From Anaerolineaceae bacterium (GTDB lineage: Bacteria > Chloroflexota > Anaerolineae > Anaerolineales > Anaerolineaceae), in assembly GCA_027348305.1 (NCBI GenBank), contig DAIEPS010000132.1, forward strand, positions 1 to 5,520: a stretch of 5,520 bases of DNA, written 5' to 3'. Below, piece by piece: positions 1 through 5,474 of this stretch. The notes under the pieces were generated by a model, which saw only the letters and a program-made list of their open reading frames with translations, did no database searches and was not told the origin of the DNA. Both the position numbers and the translations under genes were made by a program. Every line of letters begins with the position of its first letter. Position 1 is the stretch's first letter.

Positions 1-846
1 CAGTTTCAGGATCTCATCGCTTGCGTAGCCCAGGCACCAGGTGCGGGTGAAGTCGTAAAAATATCCGCCGCCCGGTTCACAGGGATAGATGTCGTAAACG
101 ATGGTCTGACCGAGCCGCATGAGATCGGATTCCTTGCCCATGTTATGCGGCACGCCGGCATCCCGGCCGATGGCAAAGATTGTGCCTTCGGGGTTTTCGG
201 CGCCGGCCTCGGCCAGCCACAAGTTGATCTTCTGTTTGACCTCGCCCAGCAGCAGCGGACTGCCATCCGCGTGCACCAACACGTCTTTATCAACCTTGTG
301 ACCCGTCAGAAAATCTGCCGTCCGCCCCACCACACCGGTGGTGATCTTGCCCATGCGGCGGATGTGATCCAGCTCATCGTCTTCCTTGGTCATCATGGCC
401 TGCAGCATGATCTCGTCGCGCATGAAACCGGTGAAACTCATCCGTGGCATGCGTTTCTCAAGGCGCAGAAAAACCGCGTGCATCAACCCGACTTCTTTTT
501 GACCGTAAACCGCCACGCTGCCCGATTCAATGCCCAGTTCTTTGAACATCTTCTCATAGCGGATGGCATAGGCCTCGACAAAATCACCGTGGGCTTCATT
601 GGCCAGTTCCGACATGGGGTATTTGGAATAAGGAATGACCTTGAGTCCACTTAGGGCGCCTTCTTCGCGCTCCATGGCATTGCAGAAGAGCACGGCGTCG
701 CAGCCGCGTTTCTTGATCAGGTCGGCATCCGAAACGTGTACCGCCCCTGTGAAATAGGTCATCATGGCGTTGTGTTGGGCAGAGCCTGTGACGAGCAGCA
801 CATCCATGCCCTGTTCTTGCATCAATCGGTCAATGTCGGATCTCAT
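1..846 (-). CDS. M24-family metallopeptidase (Xaa-Pro aminopeptidase/creatinase-like), C-terminus missing
   Basis: The frame stays open from an ATG at 844-846 to the left edge, giving 282 residues without the end of the protein. Residues 1 to about 145 look like the creatinase-type N-terminal domain, starting MRSDIDRLMQEQGMDVLLVT. The linker TKEDDELDHIRRMG (from T153) is typical of the entry to the pita-bread catalytic domain. Within that domain I see GVPHNMG with the likely catalytic His234. I also see the first two metal-ligand aspartates, D252 in VYDIYP and D265 in YDFTRTW. The later His/Glu/Glu ligands would lie beyond the window. M24 enzymes usually use two divalent metal ions to cut X-Pro bonds in the cytoplasm, and this protein has no signal peptide. 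GGAG lies 6 bases before the ATG and supports this start. It sits 130 bases after the preceding gene and has its own likely promoter. Non-peptidase M24 members (creatinase, DddP-type lyase) cannot be excluded. Confidence 0.9.
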   Translation of the reverse strand, partial: MRSDIDRLMQEQGMDVLLVTGSAQHNAMMTYFTGAVHVSDADLIKKRGCDAVLFCNAMEREEGALSGLKVIPYSKYPMSELANEAHGDFVEAYAIRYEKMFKELGIESGSVAVYGQKEVGLMHAVFLRLEKRMPRMSFTGFMRDEIMLQAMMTKEDDELDHIRRMGKITTGVVGRTADFLTGHKVDKDVLVHADGSPLLLGEVKQKINLWLAEAGAENPEGTIFAIGRDAGVPHNMGKESDLMRLGQTIVYDIYPCEPGGGYFYDFTRTWCLGYASDEILKL

Positions 847-914
847 TTTTGTCTCCGGAGTTCAGTGTATTTATGTTTTCCGCTTGAGTTTCAGCAGATC
901 ACAACAGTATTGCA

Positions 915-943
915 ATTATACACTCTGAACACTTGAGCTTCAG
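915..943 (-). promoter_or_regulatory. Putative sigma-70-type promoter of the M24 gene
   Basis: On the minus strand there is a perfect TATAAT (915-920). A 17-base spacer separates it from CTGAAG (938-943), a weak match to TTGACA. Transcription would start near 908 and give a leader of about 60 bases that includes the GGAG ribosome binding site at 853-856. The element lies in the largest gap between genes in the window, which suggests that the M24 gene is transcribed separately from its upstream neighbours. The -10 box is convincing and the -35 box is not. Confidence 0.5.
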
Positions 944-976
944 TGGTTGAAATCAGCATTGTTTGAAAATTCGATA

Positions 977-1783
977 CTAACCAGAATAGGAATTGGAAGC
1001 CATCAGGATGGACATTTTAACCGCCTGATAGAGAATTTTCGTCACTTCCTCGTATTCTTTTTGGAGTTCCGGTTTTTCAAATCCCAAATCATTCCAGGAC
1101 CCCATCCCGCCAAAAACATAAGCCTGCGCCGCCGCGGCGAGGATTTGACGCGCCGCACTGCTGAACCCGGAAGCCGGCAACATATCTGGGTGATATGGCG
1201 CATCAGCTATTTTTGAATCCAGCAGATGTAACGCCTTGGCAAATGTTTCAGCCCAACCGCTGAGGTCCACTCCGGGTCGACCGGCAAATTGTTGAGCCAA
1301 TGAGATGGAAAATCGTAACTTATTTTTAACATCCGTCAGGTCCATTTGCTCCGTTGCATGAGAATAACCAAAGGCCAGGCCGCGGTATTCAACAAACCAG
1401 GGTTTTTGGGGCTGCCCACCTGTTTTCCATAGCGGATACCAGAGTTCAAACCCCTTGGGCATATCAACCTGGATCGCAATAGGCGAGCCGCCTGAAAATG
1501 CCACCGCAATATGTTCAGCTATATCCGTACGATCCCAGGCAAAACCGATATTCCATAGGCGTTTTGCATGGCTTTTTCTTAACGTGTCAAACCAATCAAC
1601 AACATTCTCTGCAACCAAAACACCTTTTTTATCCAAAGTACTTTTATAACGCACAAATTTGACTTCATTGACAAATTGAAATGTTGAATTACCGGAAAGA
1701 TCGATCGTCGATTCTTCGGCATGACCAAGGAAGTAATTTCCGTGCGCCACCAGCGTGATGACTTGAGCCAATTCCCCGTTCAT
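977..1783 (-). CDS. Conserved-looking protein of unknown function, 268 residues
   Basis: I do not recognise this family. The ATG at 1781-1783 is preceded by GGGAGAG (1794-1800) about 10 bases away; the stop is TAG. There is no signal peptide and no clear membrane segment, so a soluble cytoplasmic protein is likely. The first 110 residues look like a beta-rich domain with alternating hydrophobic strands (STFQFVNEVKFVRY, HIAVAFSGGSPIAIQVDMP). A tryptophan- and proline-rich middle follows (FELWYPLWKTGGQPQKPWF, residues 112-130). The C-terminal half appears helical, with an alanine-rich helix at about 209-222 and a Gly/Trp turn YVFGGMGSWND (222-232). I see no recognisable catalytic motif or nucleotide-binding loop. 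It lies 56 bases after the DinB-fold gene in the same direction, so the two are probably co-transcribed. That it is a real gene is supported by the length, the ribosome binding site and the lack of competing frames. Confidence 0.85.
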   Translation of the reverse strand: MNGELAQVITLVAHGNYFLGHAEESTIDLSGNSTFQFVNEVKFVRYKSTLDKKGVLVAENVVDWFDTLRKSHAKRLWNIGFAWDRTDIAEHIAVAFSGGSPIAIQVDMPKGFELWYPLWKTGGQPQKPWFVEYRGLAFGYSHATEQMDLTDVKNKLRFSISLAQQFAGRPGVDLSGWAETFAKALHLLDSKIADAPYHPDMLPASGFSSAARQILAAAAQAYVFGGMGSWNDLGFEKPELQKEYEEVTKILYQAVKMSILMASNSYSG

Positions 1784-1839
1784 AGTTTATGTTCTCTCCC
1801 TTCGACTTTTTCATTGCCCTGGTATGCGAACAATTCTTA

Positions 1840-2274
1840 CTAACTGGTAAGGAACACTTCAATATCATCCAGGTGAGCGTTGCGGTGCAGAGACCTGTCC
1901 ACCCAGCGCGGACTCTCTTTTTCAAGCTGGTCGATCATCTCAGGCGAACACGCTTCAAGCTGCTGGTCGAGTCTCTCGGCGCCGCCGAGCGCCAGGTTTG
2001 CCGCTTCTCTAACCGGAATGGCTCTCAGAAAAGGTTCAATAATGTCGTTGAGTTGCTCATCGATCTCAGTGCGAATGACCCTGCCTTCTTTCTTTGCCAT
2101 CTCGATCACATGCTGCACCCGCTGATCCCAAAAGGCCAGGTGGGCCAGCGTGACCGAAACCGTCCAACCATTGGTCAGCACACAAGTCATCTGTGCATCA
2201 GACAAGCGCTTAATGAGCAGCTTCATCCTGATTGTGGATTCTCGATTGGCCTTGAAAATGGGTGCATTATTCAT
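1840..2274 (-). CDS. DinB-superfamily protein (four-helix bundle, His triad)
   Basis: This 144-residue protein matches the DinB/YfiT-like four-helix bundle in length and pattern. NGWTVSVTLAHLAFWDQRV (residues 35-53) is the typical second helix with metal-ligand candidate H45. RSLHRNAHLDDI near the end supplies H130 and H134 in an HxxxH arrangement, so the metal-binding triad looks intact. Known members are nickel- or zinc-binding and include thiol-dependent transferases and hydrolases, for example mycothiol- or bacillithiol-dependent enzymes. The substrate here cannot be read from sequence. I chose the ATG at 2272-2274 because AAGGA lies 9 bases upstream. An ATG three codons earlier (2281-2283) would touch that AAGGA with no spacing, and more distant in-frame starts would run into the previous gene. 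The stop is TAG. It probably heads a two-gene unit with the 268-residue protein downstream. Confidence 0.85.
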   Translation of the reverse strand: MNNAPIFKANRESTIRMKLLIKRLSDAQMTCVLTNGWTVSVTLAHLAFWDQRVQHVIEMAKKEGRVIRTEIDEQLNDIIEPFLRAIPVREAANLALGGAERLDQQLEACSPEMIDQLEKESPRWVDRSLHRNAHLDDIEVFLTS

Positions 2275-2283
2275 AATTATCAT

Positions 2284-2288
2284 TCCTT
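2284..2288 (-). promoter_or_regulatory. Ribosome binding site that sets the DinB-protein start
   Basis: The minus strand reads AAGGA here, 9 bases before the ATG at 2272-2274 and directly against the alternative ATG at 2281-2283. The spacing favours the downstream ATG. A run of eight T residues lies just upstream on the same strand. Confidence 0.6.
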
Positions 2289-2328
2289 GATTGTATAAAA
2301 AAAATGATATGTATTGCTCATTCACCAA

Positions 2329-2358
2329 AATATCTTCGGTCTCGAAGATTATTGTTAA
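2329..2358 (-). promoter_or_regulatory. Palindrome between gene groups: operator within a candidate promoter, or weak terminator
   Basis: A perfect 7-bp inverted repeat, ATCTTCG-AGAC-CGAAGAT on the minus strand (2332-2349), lies in the 76-base gap downstream of the 130-residue gene. Two readings are possible. As a terminator, the hairpin starts about 10 bases after the TAA and is followed by ATTTT, which is a short U-tract with only three GC pairs in the stem. As an operator, it lies almost wholly between a TTAACA -35 candidate (2353-2358) and a GATATT -10 candidate (2329-2334) separated by 18 bases. That promoter would drive the DinB gene with a leader of about 48 bases. The repeat itself is certain; its role is inference. 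Confidence 0.45.
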
Positions 2359-2359
2359 T

Positions 2360-2752
2360 TTATCGAATAAAGCTCTCCGGTTCAAAATAATGGGGTTCAT
2401 CTTGAAAACGGTTCGGCCAAAAATCAAGTTGCTCCACAGGGATGTTCAATCCTTTTCCATAGTGTAGAATTTCTTCCCAACTTGAAGCATGACTTGTAAC
2501 TTTGAAGACCTTGTTTTTGTAAATCACTACAATCATTTCATCATCATAGAGGTGGCCATAGAAAGGCGCGTCTTCCCGCATGTTCGCTTGAATTTGAACG
2601 ATCGAATCATCCAGGCTCTCGCGTGAAACCTCAATGCCGTATAAGATCCAATCGCCTGCCGTTTTTTGAGCAAAACGTTTAAATCGGGTCGGAAACGATC
2701 TATCTGAAAATGCCATATTGACCAGTATTCCATGAAATCTACTTTGTGCCAT
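2360..2752 (-). CDS. Small protein of unknown function, 130 residues
   Basis: I cannot name this family, although the sequence looks like a conserved small soluble protein. The ATG at 2750-2752 is chosen because GGAGGG lies 4 bases before it, the strongest ribosome binding site in the window; in-frame extension to 2797 would ignore that site. The fold appears mixed alpha/beta. RFHGILVNMAF (5-15) starts it, GDWILYGIEV (33-42) and DEMIVVIYKNKVFKVT (71-86) look like beta strands, and SLDDSIVQIQANM (46-58) looks like a helix. The C-terminus is unusually rich in aromatic and acidic residues, around QLDFWPNRFQDEPHYFEPE (108-126). No signal peptide, membrane segment or catalytic motif is visible. 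It follows the kinase-like gene by 50 bases and ends just before the palindrome, so it is probably the last gene of its transcript. Confidence 0.8.
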   Translation of the reverse strand: MAQSRFHGILVNMAFSDRSFPTRFKRFAQKTAGDWILYGIEVSRESLDDSIVQIQANMREDAPFYGHLYDDEMIVVIYKNKVFKVTSHASSWEEILHYGKGLNIPVEQLDFWPNRFQDEPHYFEPESFIR

Positions 2753-2756
2753 GATT

Positions 2757-2762
2757 CCCTCC
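2757..2762 (-). promoter_or_regulatory. Strong ribosome binding site that sets the start of the 130-residue protein
   Basis: The minus strand reads GGAGGG, 4 bases before the ATG at 2750-2752. A longer reading frame extends 15 codons upstream through this element, but the near-ideal anti-Shine-Dalgarno match and spacing make the short form much more likely. Confidence 0.7.
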
Positions 2763-2802
2763 ACGATGTATAGAATGGTCTTGAAATCCACTATCAATGC
2801 AG

Positions 2803-3327
2803 TTACTCAAATGATTCGGCTTTGGCAAACACATCTTCCCAGATCTCATCCGCCACCTCGGCTACGTTCATGTCGCTGGTGTCAATCTGTTTGCCGATGA
2901 ACCCCCTTTGAGAAGCTGCCATCTGGATCTTGTACAGTTCAATGAAGCGGTCGAGTTCCCAATTGATCTCATCACGCCCACGTCCGCGGATGCGCCGGAC
3001 CTGTTCCGCTTCGCTGCAGGTCAGCCAGTAGGTGTGGATGTCTGGGTCAAGCGGTGTCAACAAATCAAGCAGATCCTGAAGGGATTCCGCGCTTTCAAAC
3101 ACGTAATTGATCACGAAACAGCGGTAGCCGTTCTGCTGATGAAAACCGATCAGCAGCGCCAGTGTTCGGTAGAGATAGCTGATACGCGCATCGTCGTAAA
3201 TGATAAACGGATGCACATCCCCAATGGCGTCGCCATCCAGGTGTACGGATTTTTCGAATTTGTAATGCAGTTGGTCGGCCACGCTGGTCTTGCCTACCCC
3301 AACTGAACCATTAATGATGATGATCAT
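2803..3327 (-). CDS. P-loop NTPase, small-molecule kinase-like (AAA_33/adenylate-kinase-like fold)
   Basis: The 174-residue protein opens with a beta strand followed by a Walker A loop, GSVGVGKTS (residues 7-15, Lys13). A D31-G-D33 pair after the second strand is like that in shikimate and gluconate kinases, where such residues contact metal or substrate. The hydrophobic strand CFVINYVF (70-77) follows. Then comes an arginine-rich stretch, EQVRRIRGRGRDE (108-120), placed where the mobile LID of these kinases carries phosphate-binding arginines. The length and order fit a single-domain phosphotransferase of nucleoside/shikimate-kinase type, acting in the cytoplasm on an unknown small molecule. 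Antibiotic phosphotransferases and zeta-like kinases share this fold, so the substrate is open. The start ATG has GGAG 9 bases upstream; the stop is TAA. It lies 53 bases after the toroid gene and 50 before the 130-residue gene, probably in one transcript. Confidence 0.85.
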   Translation of the reverse strand: MIIIINGSVGVGKTSVADQLHYKFEKSVHLDGDAIGDVHPFIIYDDARISYLYRTLALLIGFHQQNGYRCFVINYVFESAESLQDLLDLLTPLDPDIHTYWLTCSEAEQVRRIRGRGRDEINWELDRFIELYKIQMAASQRGFIGKQIDTSDMNVAEVADEIWEDVFAKAESFE

Positions 3328-3380
3328 TGCCTTGGTCTCCAGGTTCTCTTTGGATTCAAATTATCTTTCATGGAGCAGGT

Positions 3381-4295
3381 CTATTGGGATAGCCCCGCAA
3401 ATTTCAGCATCCGCAGCGCATCAAGCGTGACCCATTTGCTCGGTTGATTCCGTTTCTCCAATGGCCACGTGCGGGATACCGAACCGCACAACCACCTTCC
3501 CTGTTCGTTTTGCAGCGCCAGAAATCGCTGCAGCAGCGTATCAAAACGCGGATCGCTGCCATATCCAAGTATTGCTAAAACCTTGAGTGCGCTCAGCAGA
3601 TCCCAGCCCCGGGGAACCCCCAGGGTAAGCCAGCGTTTGTGTTCGCCCTGAAAATCATAGGCAGCACTTATTAATTTATCCGCTAAAAAAGCAATAACAC
3701 CCGAGACACGCTCTGATTTCATCTCAACAGGTATAACAGACAATCCGTTAAGCTTTGCAATGACACTCCACAAGCACTGGCGAGGGTTATTGCGTCCGCA
3801 GTCAAATACGTTTTCTTTTGATGATTCCTCAACAAGATAAGCGAACGCCGCCCTCACCCGCGGATCATCTCCGAAGCCAAAATAGGTGAGAAATGGAAGT
3901 TGCTGCCCCGTGGTACAGGGGAAGATTCCGCTGCGAGTTTTCCTGACCAATGAGAACCCGCCGCACTCATTCTGGCAAAACTCGAGAAAGGAGTTGCAGC
4001 CTGAAGATGTGCGGCTGTCTGGGGGAACCCCCAGCATATGAAGCAGGCTGAGAACCCCCACAGCTCCATCGGCTGTGTAAGGTTTGATCTCATCCTTCCC
4101 CCAATACCCTTCAGGGTGTTGCAGCGCAAAGACCTCATTCACCAGCGGCTGCTGTGATAGCACTTTTCTTGCCTCTTGAACTTCGACTGCATCACAGGGT
4201 TCGCCAACAACGTCCACCAGCGTCCAATAGCGCACAGACGGGTTTTCAGGTTCAAGCAGCCAGGGAAGAGGATCACCTTTCAAAAGACTTTTCAT
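3381..4295 (-). CDS. Alpha/alpha-toroid protein, prenyltransferase/squalene-cyclase-repeat-like
   Basis: This 304-residue protein opens with LPWLLEPENPSVRYWTL (10-26), then shows helical repeats like those of the prenyltransferase/squalene-oxidase-repeat superfamily. Repeat-like segments are ALQHPEGYWG (57-66), FCQNECGGFSL (106-116), FGFGDDPRVRAAFAYL (139-154) and ALQNEQGRWL (260-269). These resemble degenerate QW motifs. I see no DxDD motif of class II terpene cyclases, so cyclase activity is not supported. Eight cysteines (34, 100, 107, 111, 127, 166, 174, 270) are more than expected for a cytoplasmic protein and might bind metal or a cofactor; this is inference. There is no signal peptide. 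I chose the ATG at 4293-4295 because GGGAG lies 6 bases before it; the longer frame would start with a TTG at 4317-4319. The stop is TAG. It lies 49 bases after the acetyltransferase. Proteins of this type are common but usually uncharacterised. Confidence 0.8.
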   Translation of the reverse strand: MKSLLKGDPLPWLLEPENPSVRYWTLVDVVGEPCDAVEVQEARKVLSQQPLVNEVFALQHPEGYWGKDEIKPYTADGAVGVLSLLHMLGVPPDSRTSSGCNSFLEFCQNECGGFSLVRKTRSGIFPCTTGQQLPFLTYFGFGDDPRVRAAFAYLVEESSKENVFDCGRNNPRQCLWSVIAKLNGLSVIPVEMKSERVSGVIAFLADKLISAAYDFQGEHKRWLTLGVPRGWDLLSALKVLAILGYGSDPRFDTLLQRFLALQNEQGRWLCGSVSRTWPLEKRNQPSKWVTLDALRMLKFAGLSQ

Positions 4296-4301
4296 ATTCC
4301 A

Positions 4302-4306
4302 CTCCC
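4302..4306 (-). promoter_or_regulatory. Ribosome binding site that sets the toroid-protein start
   Basis: The minus strand reads GGGAG, preceded by AAA, 6 bases before the ATG at 4293-4295. This fixes the start eight codons inside the longest open frame. A self-complementary 10-mer, ATTGATCAAT (4311-4320), lies just upstream and has no evident role. Confidence 0.6.
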
Positions 4307-4344
4307 TTTTATTGATCAATACCCCGTTACTCTGAACTTATCCC

Positions 4345-4896
4345 TTACTGATCAACCTTCTCAAGTCTGGCATATTCGAAGGCATCCACCCAGATCGGCT
4401 GACCTTTCTCGTCCGTGTGAAAGAAGGTGAATTGTTTGAAATCTCCTTCGCGGATGAACCCGATCTTTTCAAGCAGCTTCCACGAAGCCGGGTTATCCTG
4501 GTTGCAACGCGCCATTATGCGGTGCGGATTGAGGGTCGCAAAGGCATAATCCACCAAAGCCCCCGCGGCTTCTGACCCATAACCCTTGCGCTGGAATTTT
4601 GGATTGAAAATATATCCCAACTCCCAGGTGCGGCATTCAGGCGGTTCGCGCTGTTCAAAATATAGATGTCCGATCAGTTTGCCGCTTTCCTTGAGCACCA
4701 CTGCCAGAAAATTGGAGCCTTCCGCCCTGTCAGCCACCAGGTCTCTGGCCTCATCCATGCTGATCGGTTCGCCCGGCTCAAACCGGTAGATTTCGGGCAG
4801 GGATAAATACTCAAACAGGTCAGCCGCGTCTGACGGCTTGAAATGTCGGATCGCTATTCGCTCAGTCTCGATCAAAAAATCTTCGGCTAATTTCAC
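4345..4896 (-). CDS. GNAT-family N-acetyltransferase, RimJ/RimL type
   Basis: The 183-residue protein is a single Acetyltransf_3-like domain. The N-terminal strand FLIETERIAIRHFKPSDAAD (7-26) is characteristic of RimJ/RimL-like members. ELGYIFNPKFQRKGYGSEAA (92-111) is motif A, with the acetyl-CoA pyrophosphate-binding loop QRKGYG at 102-107. N135-P-A-S138 and KLLEKIGF (140-147) form the conserved C-terminal part. The family transfers acetyl from acetyl-CoA to an amine: ribosomal protein N-termini, small molecules or antibiotics. The substrate here cannot be told. The start is GTG at 4894-4896, with no good Shine-Dalgarno; there is no in-frame ATG before codon 47. It begins just one codon after the TGA of the lipoprotein gene and in the same frame, so translation probably depends on ribosomes finishing the upstream gene. 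The stop is TAA. Confidence 0.92.
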   Translation of the reverse strand: MKLAEDFLIETERIAIRHFKPSDAADLFEYLSLPEIYRFEPGEPISMDEARDLVADRAEGSNFLAVVLKESGKLIGHLYFEQREPPECRTWELGYIFNPKFQRKGYGSEAAGALVDYAFATLNPHRIMARCNQDNPASWKLLEKIGFIREGDFKQFTFFHTDEKGQPIWVDAFEYARLEKVDQ

Positions 4897-4902
4897 AGGT
4901 CA
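4894..4902 (-). other. In-frame TGA-CCT-GTG junction: likely translational coupling
   Basis: The lipoprotein stop TGA (4900-4902), a single codon CCT and the GTG start of the acetyltransferase are consecutive codons of one reading frame. No strong ribosome binding site precedes the GTG; only GGTGA overlaps the stop. Termination followed by re-initiation is the simplest explanation. Occasional readthrough of the TGA would make a lipoprotein-acetyltransferase fusion, but nothing in the sequence shows that this happens. Confidence 0.55.
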
Positions 4903-5442
4903 CCACAACAATTGTTCAGCCAGTTTAATGAATTCCTCTTTACTGACGAACCCTTTGCTGGTAGGCTCATTGCCGGTAAAAACGAAGGTGAAGTAATAAT
5001 CGTGCGCCTGCCACCGGAGCCAGTAAACAGGTGCATCTTTCTGCCAAATACCATTCTGGTCGCTCCCCTGCACAAACTTCGCCCAGACGTTGCCCAACAA
5101 GACATCTTCAACCTGAGCGTCTTTTGCGTAGCTGATCTGCGGATTAACAAGTTGCTGGGTCAGGAACAACATTTCTCCGGTGAAATTCGCATCATTCCAG
5201 ACATATTGAACTGTTAAGGCCTGCTGTTCCGGTATGTATTTGATACTTTGAAATTTATAATCCTTCGGTAGCGTGTTCGGAAGTTTGATGTTGAATCCGG
5301 CGTCCTTTTGAGCTAGGCTTATTTCTTGAACATTGCTGACAGTATAGTATTCATTGGCAGACGCGTCAGAGGTTTGTTTGCTGCAGCCTGCCAGTAAGAT
5401 GAACAAACTTACCAGAAAAGTTGATCGGACGAACAATCTCAT
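4900..5442 (-). CDS. Lipoprotein with DUF4367-like domain
   Basis: The 180-residue precursor has a classic lipoprotein signal: basic MRLFVR, a hydrophobic core, and the lipobox LLAGC with the lipidated cysteine at position 20. The mature protein would be anchored to the outer face of the membrane through a flexible Ser/Asn-rich stretch (21-30). The body, from about residue 48, resembles DUF4367: GFNIKLPNTLPKDYKFQSIKY (49-69), then strands such as ALTVQYVW (75-82), and the ending SKEEFIKLAEQLL (167-179), where this family has a final helix. Some DUF4367 proteins sit beside anti-sigma factors or sporulation genes. No such partner is visible here and the function is unknown. The ATG at 5440-5442 has AGGAG 11 bases upstream. 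It is the first gene of the window in transcription order and runs directly into the acetyltransferase gene. Confidence 0.85.
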   Translation of the reverse strand: MRLFVRSTFLVSLFILLAGCSKQTSDASANEYYTVSNVQEISLAQKDAGFNIKLPNTLPKDYKFQSIKYIPEQQALTVQYVWNDANFTGEMLFLTQQLVNPQISYAKDAQVEDVLLGNVWAKFVQGSDQNGIWQKDAPVYWLRWQAHDYYFTFVFTGNEPTSKGFVSKEEFIKLAEQLLW

Positions 5443-5453
5443 GTAACTTCGAT

Positions 5454-5474
5454 CTCCTCATTTTAAAATTTATA
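5454..5474 (-). promoter_or_regulatory. Upstream region of the lipoprotein gene: ribosome binding site and weak -10 candidate
   Basis: The minus strand has AGGAG (5454-5458), 11 bases before the ATG, and a TATAAA (5469-5474) that could be a -10 box. The hexamer 17 bases further upstream, GTTTCG, is a poor -35. If TATAAA is the -10 box, transcription would start only a few bases before the AGGAG. The true promoter may therefore lie further right, outside the window. The rest of the right edge (5475-5520) is AT-rich and shows no gene. Confidence 0.3.

Noticed and set aside
145..654. Open plus-strand frame of 169 codons
   Set aside because: It lies entirely opposite the M24 gene, whose residues match a known family. 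It shows no family features and is a complementary-strand shadow.
922..950. Imperfect inverted repeat CTGAA-N9-TTCAG as a terminator of the 268-residue gene
   Set aside because: The stem is only 5 bp with a 9-base loop and no T-run follows. It also overlaps the promoter of the M24 gene.
1975..1989. GC-rich perfect inverted repeat, CTCGGCG-C-CGCCGAG
   Set aside because: It lies inside the DinB coding region, has a one-base loop and no following T-run. It is explained by codons for Leu-Gly-Gly-Ala-Glu-Arg-type residues.
1789..2298. Open plus-strand frame of 169 codons
   Set aside because: It is opposite the DinB-superfamily gene, which has an intact His triad and a ribosome binding site on the minus strand.
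2292..2320. TATACA / TGAGCA as a second promoter for the DinB gene
   Set aside because: Transcription would start at about 2285, inside the ribosome binding site, and the -35 match is poor.
2284..2427. N-terminal extension of the DinB protein from a start inside the 130-residue gene
   Set aside because: It would overlap the upstream gene, run through the palindrome and poly-T tract, and add residues not seen in DinB folds. The AAGGA site supports the start at 2274.
2360..3327. Zeta-type toxin (kinase) with the 130-residue protein as antitoxin
   Set aside because: The gene order would be toxin first. The kinase lacks clear zeta-specific motifs beyond the Walker A loop, and the small protein does not resemble a known antitoxin.
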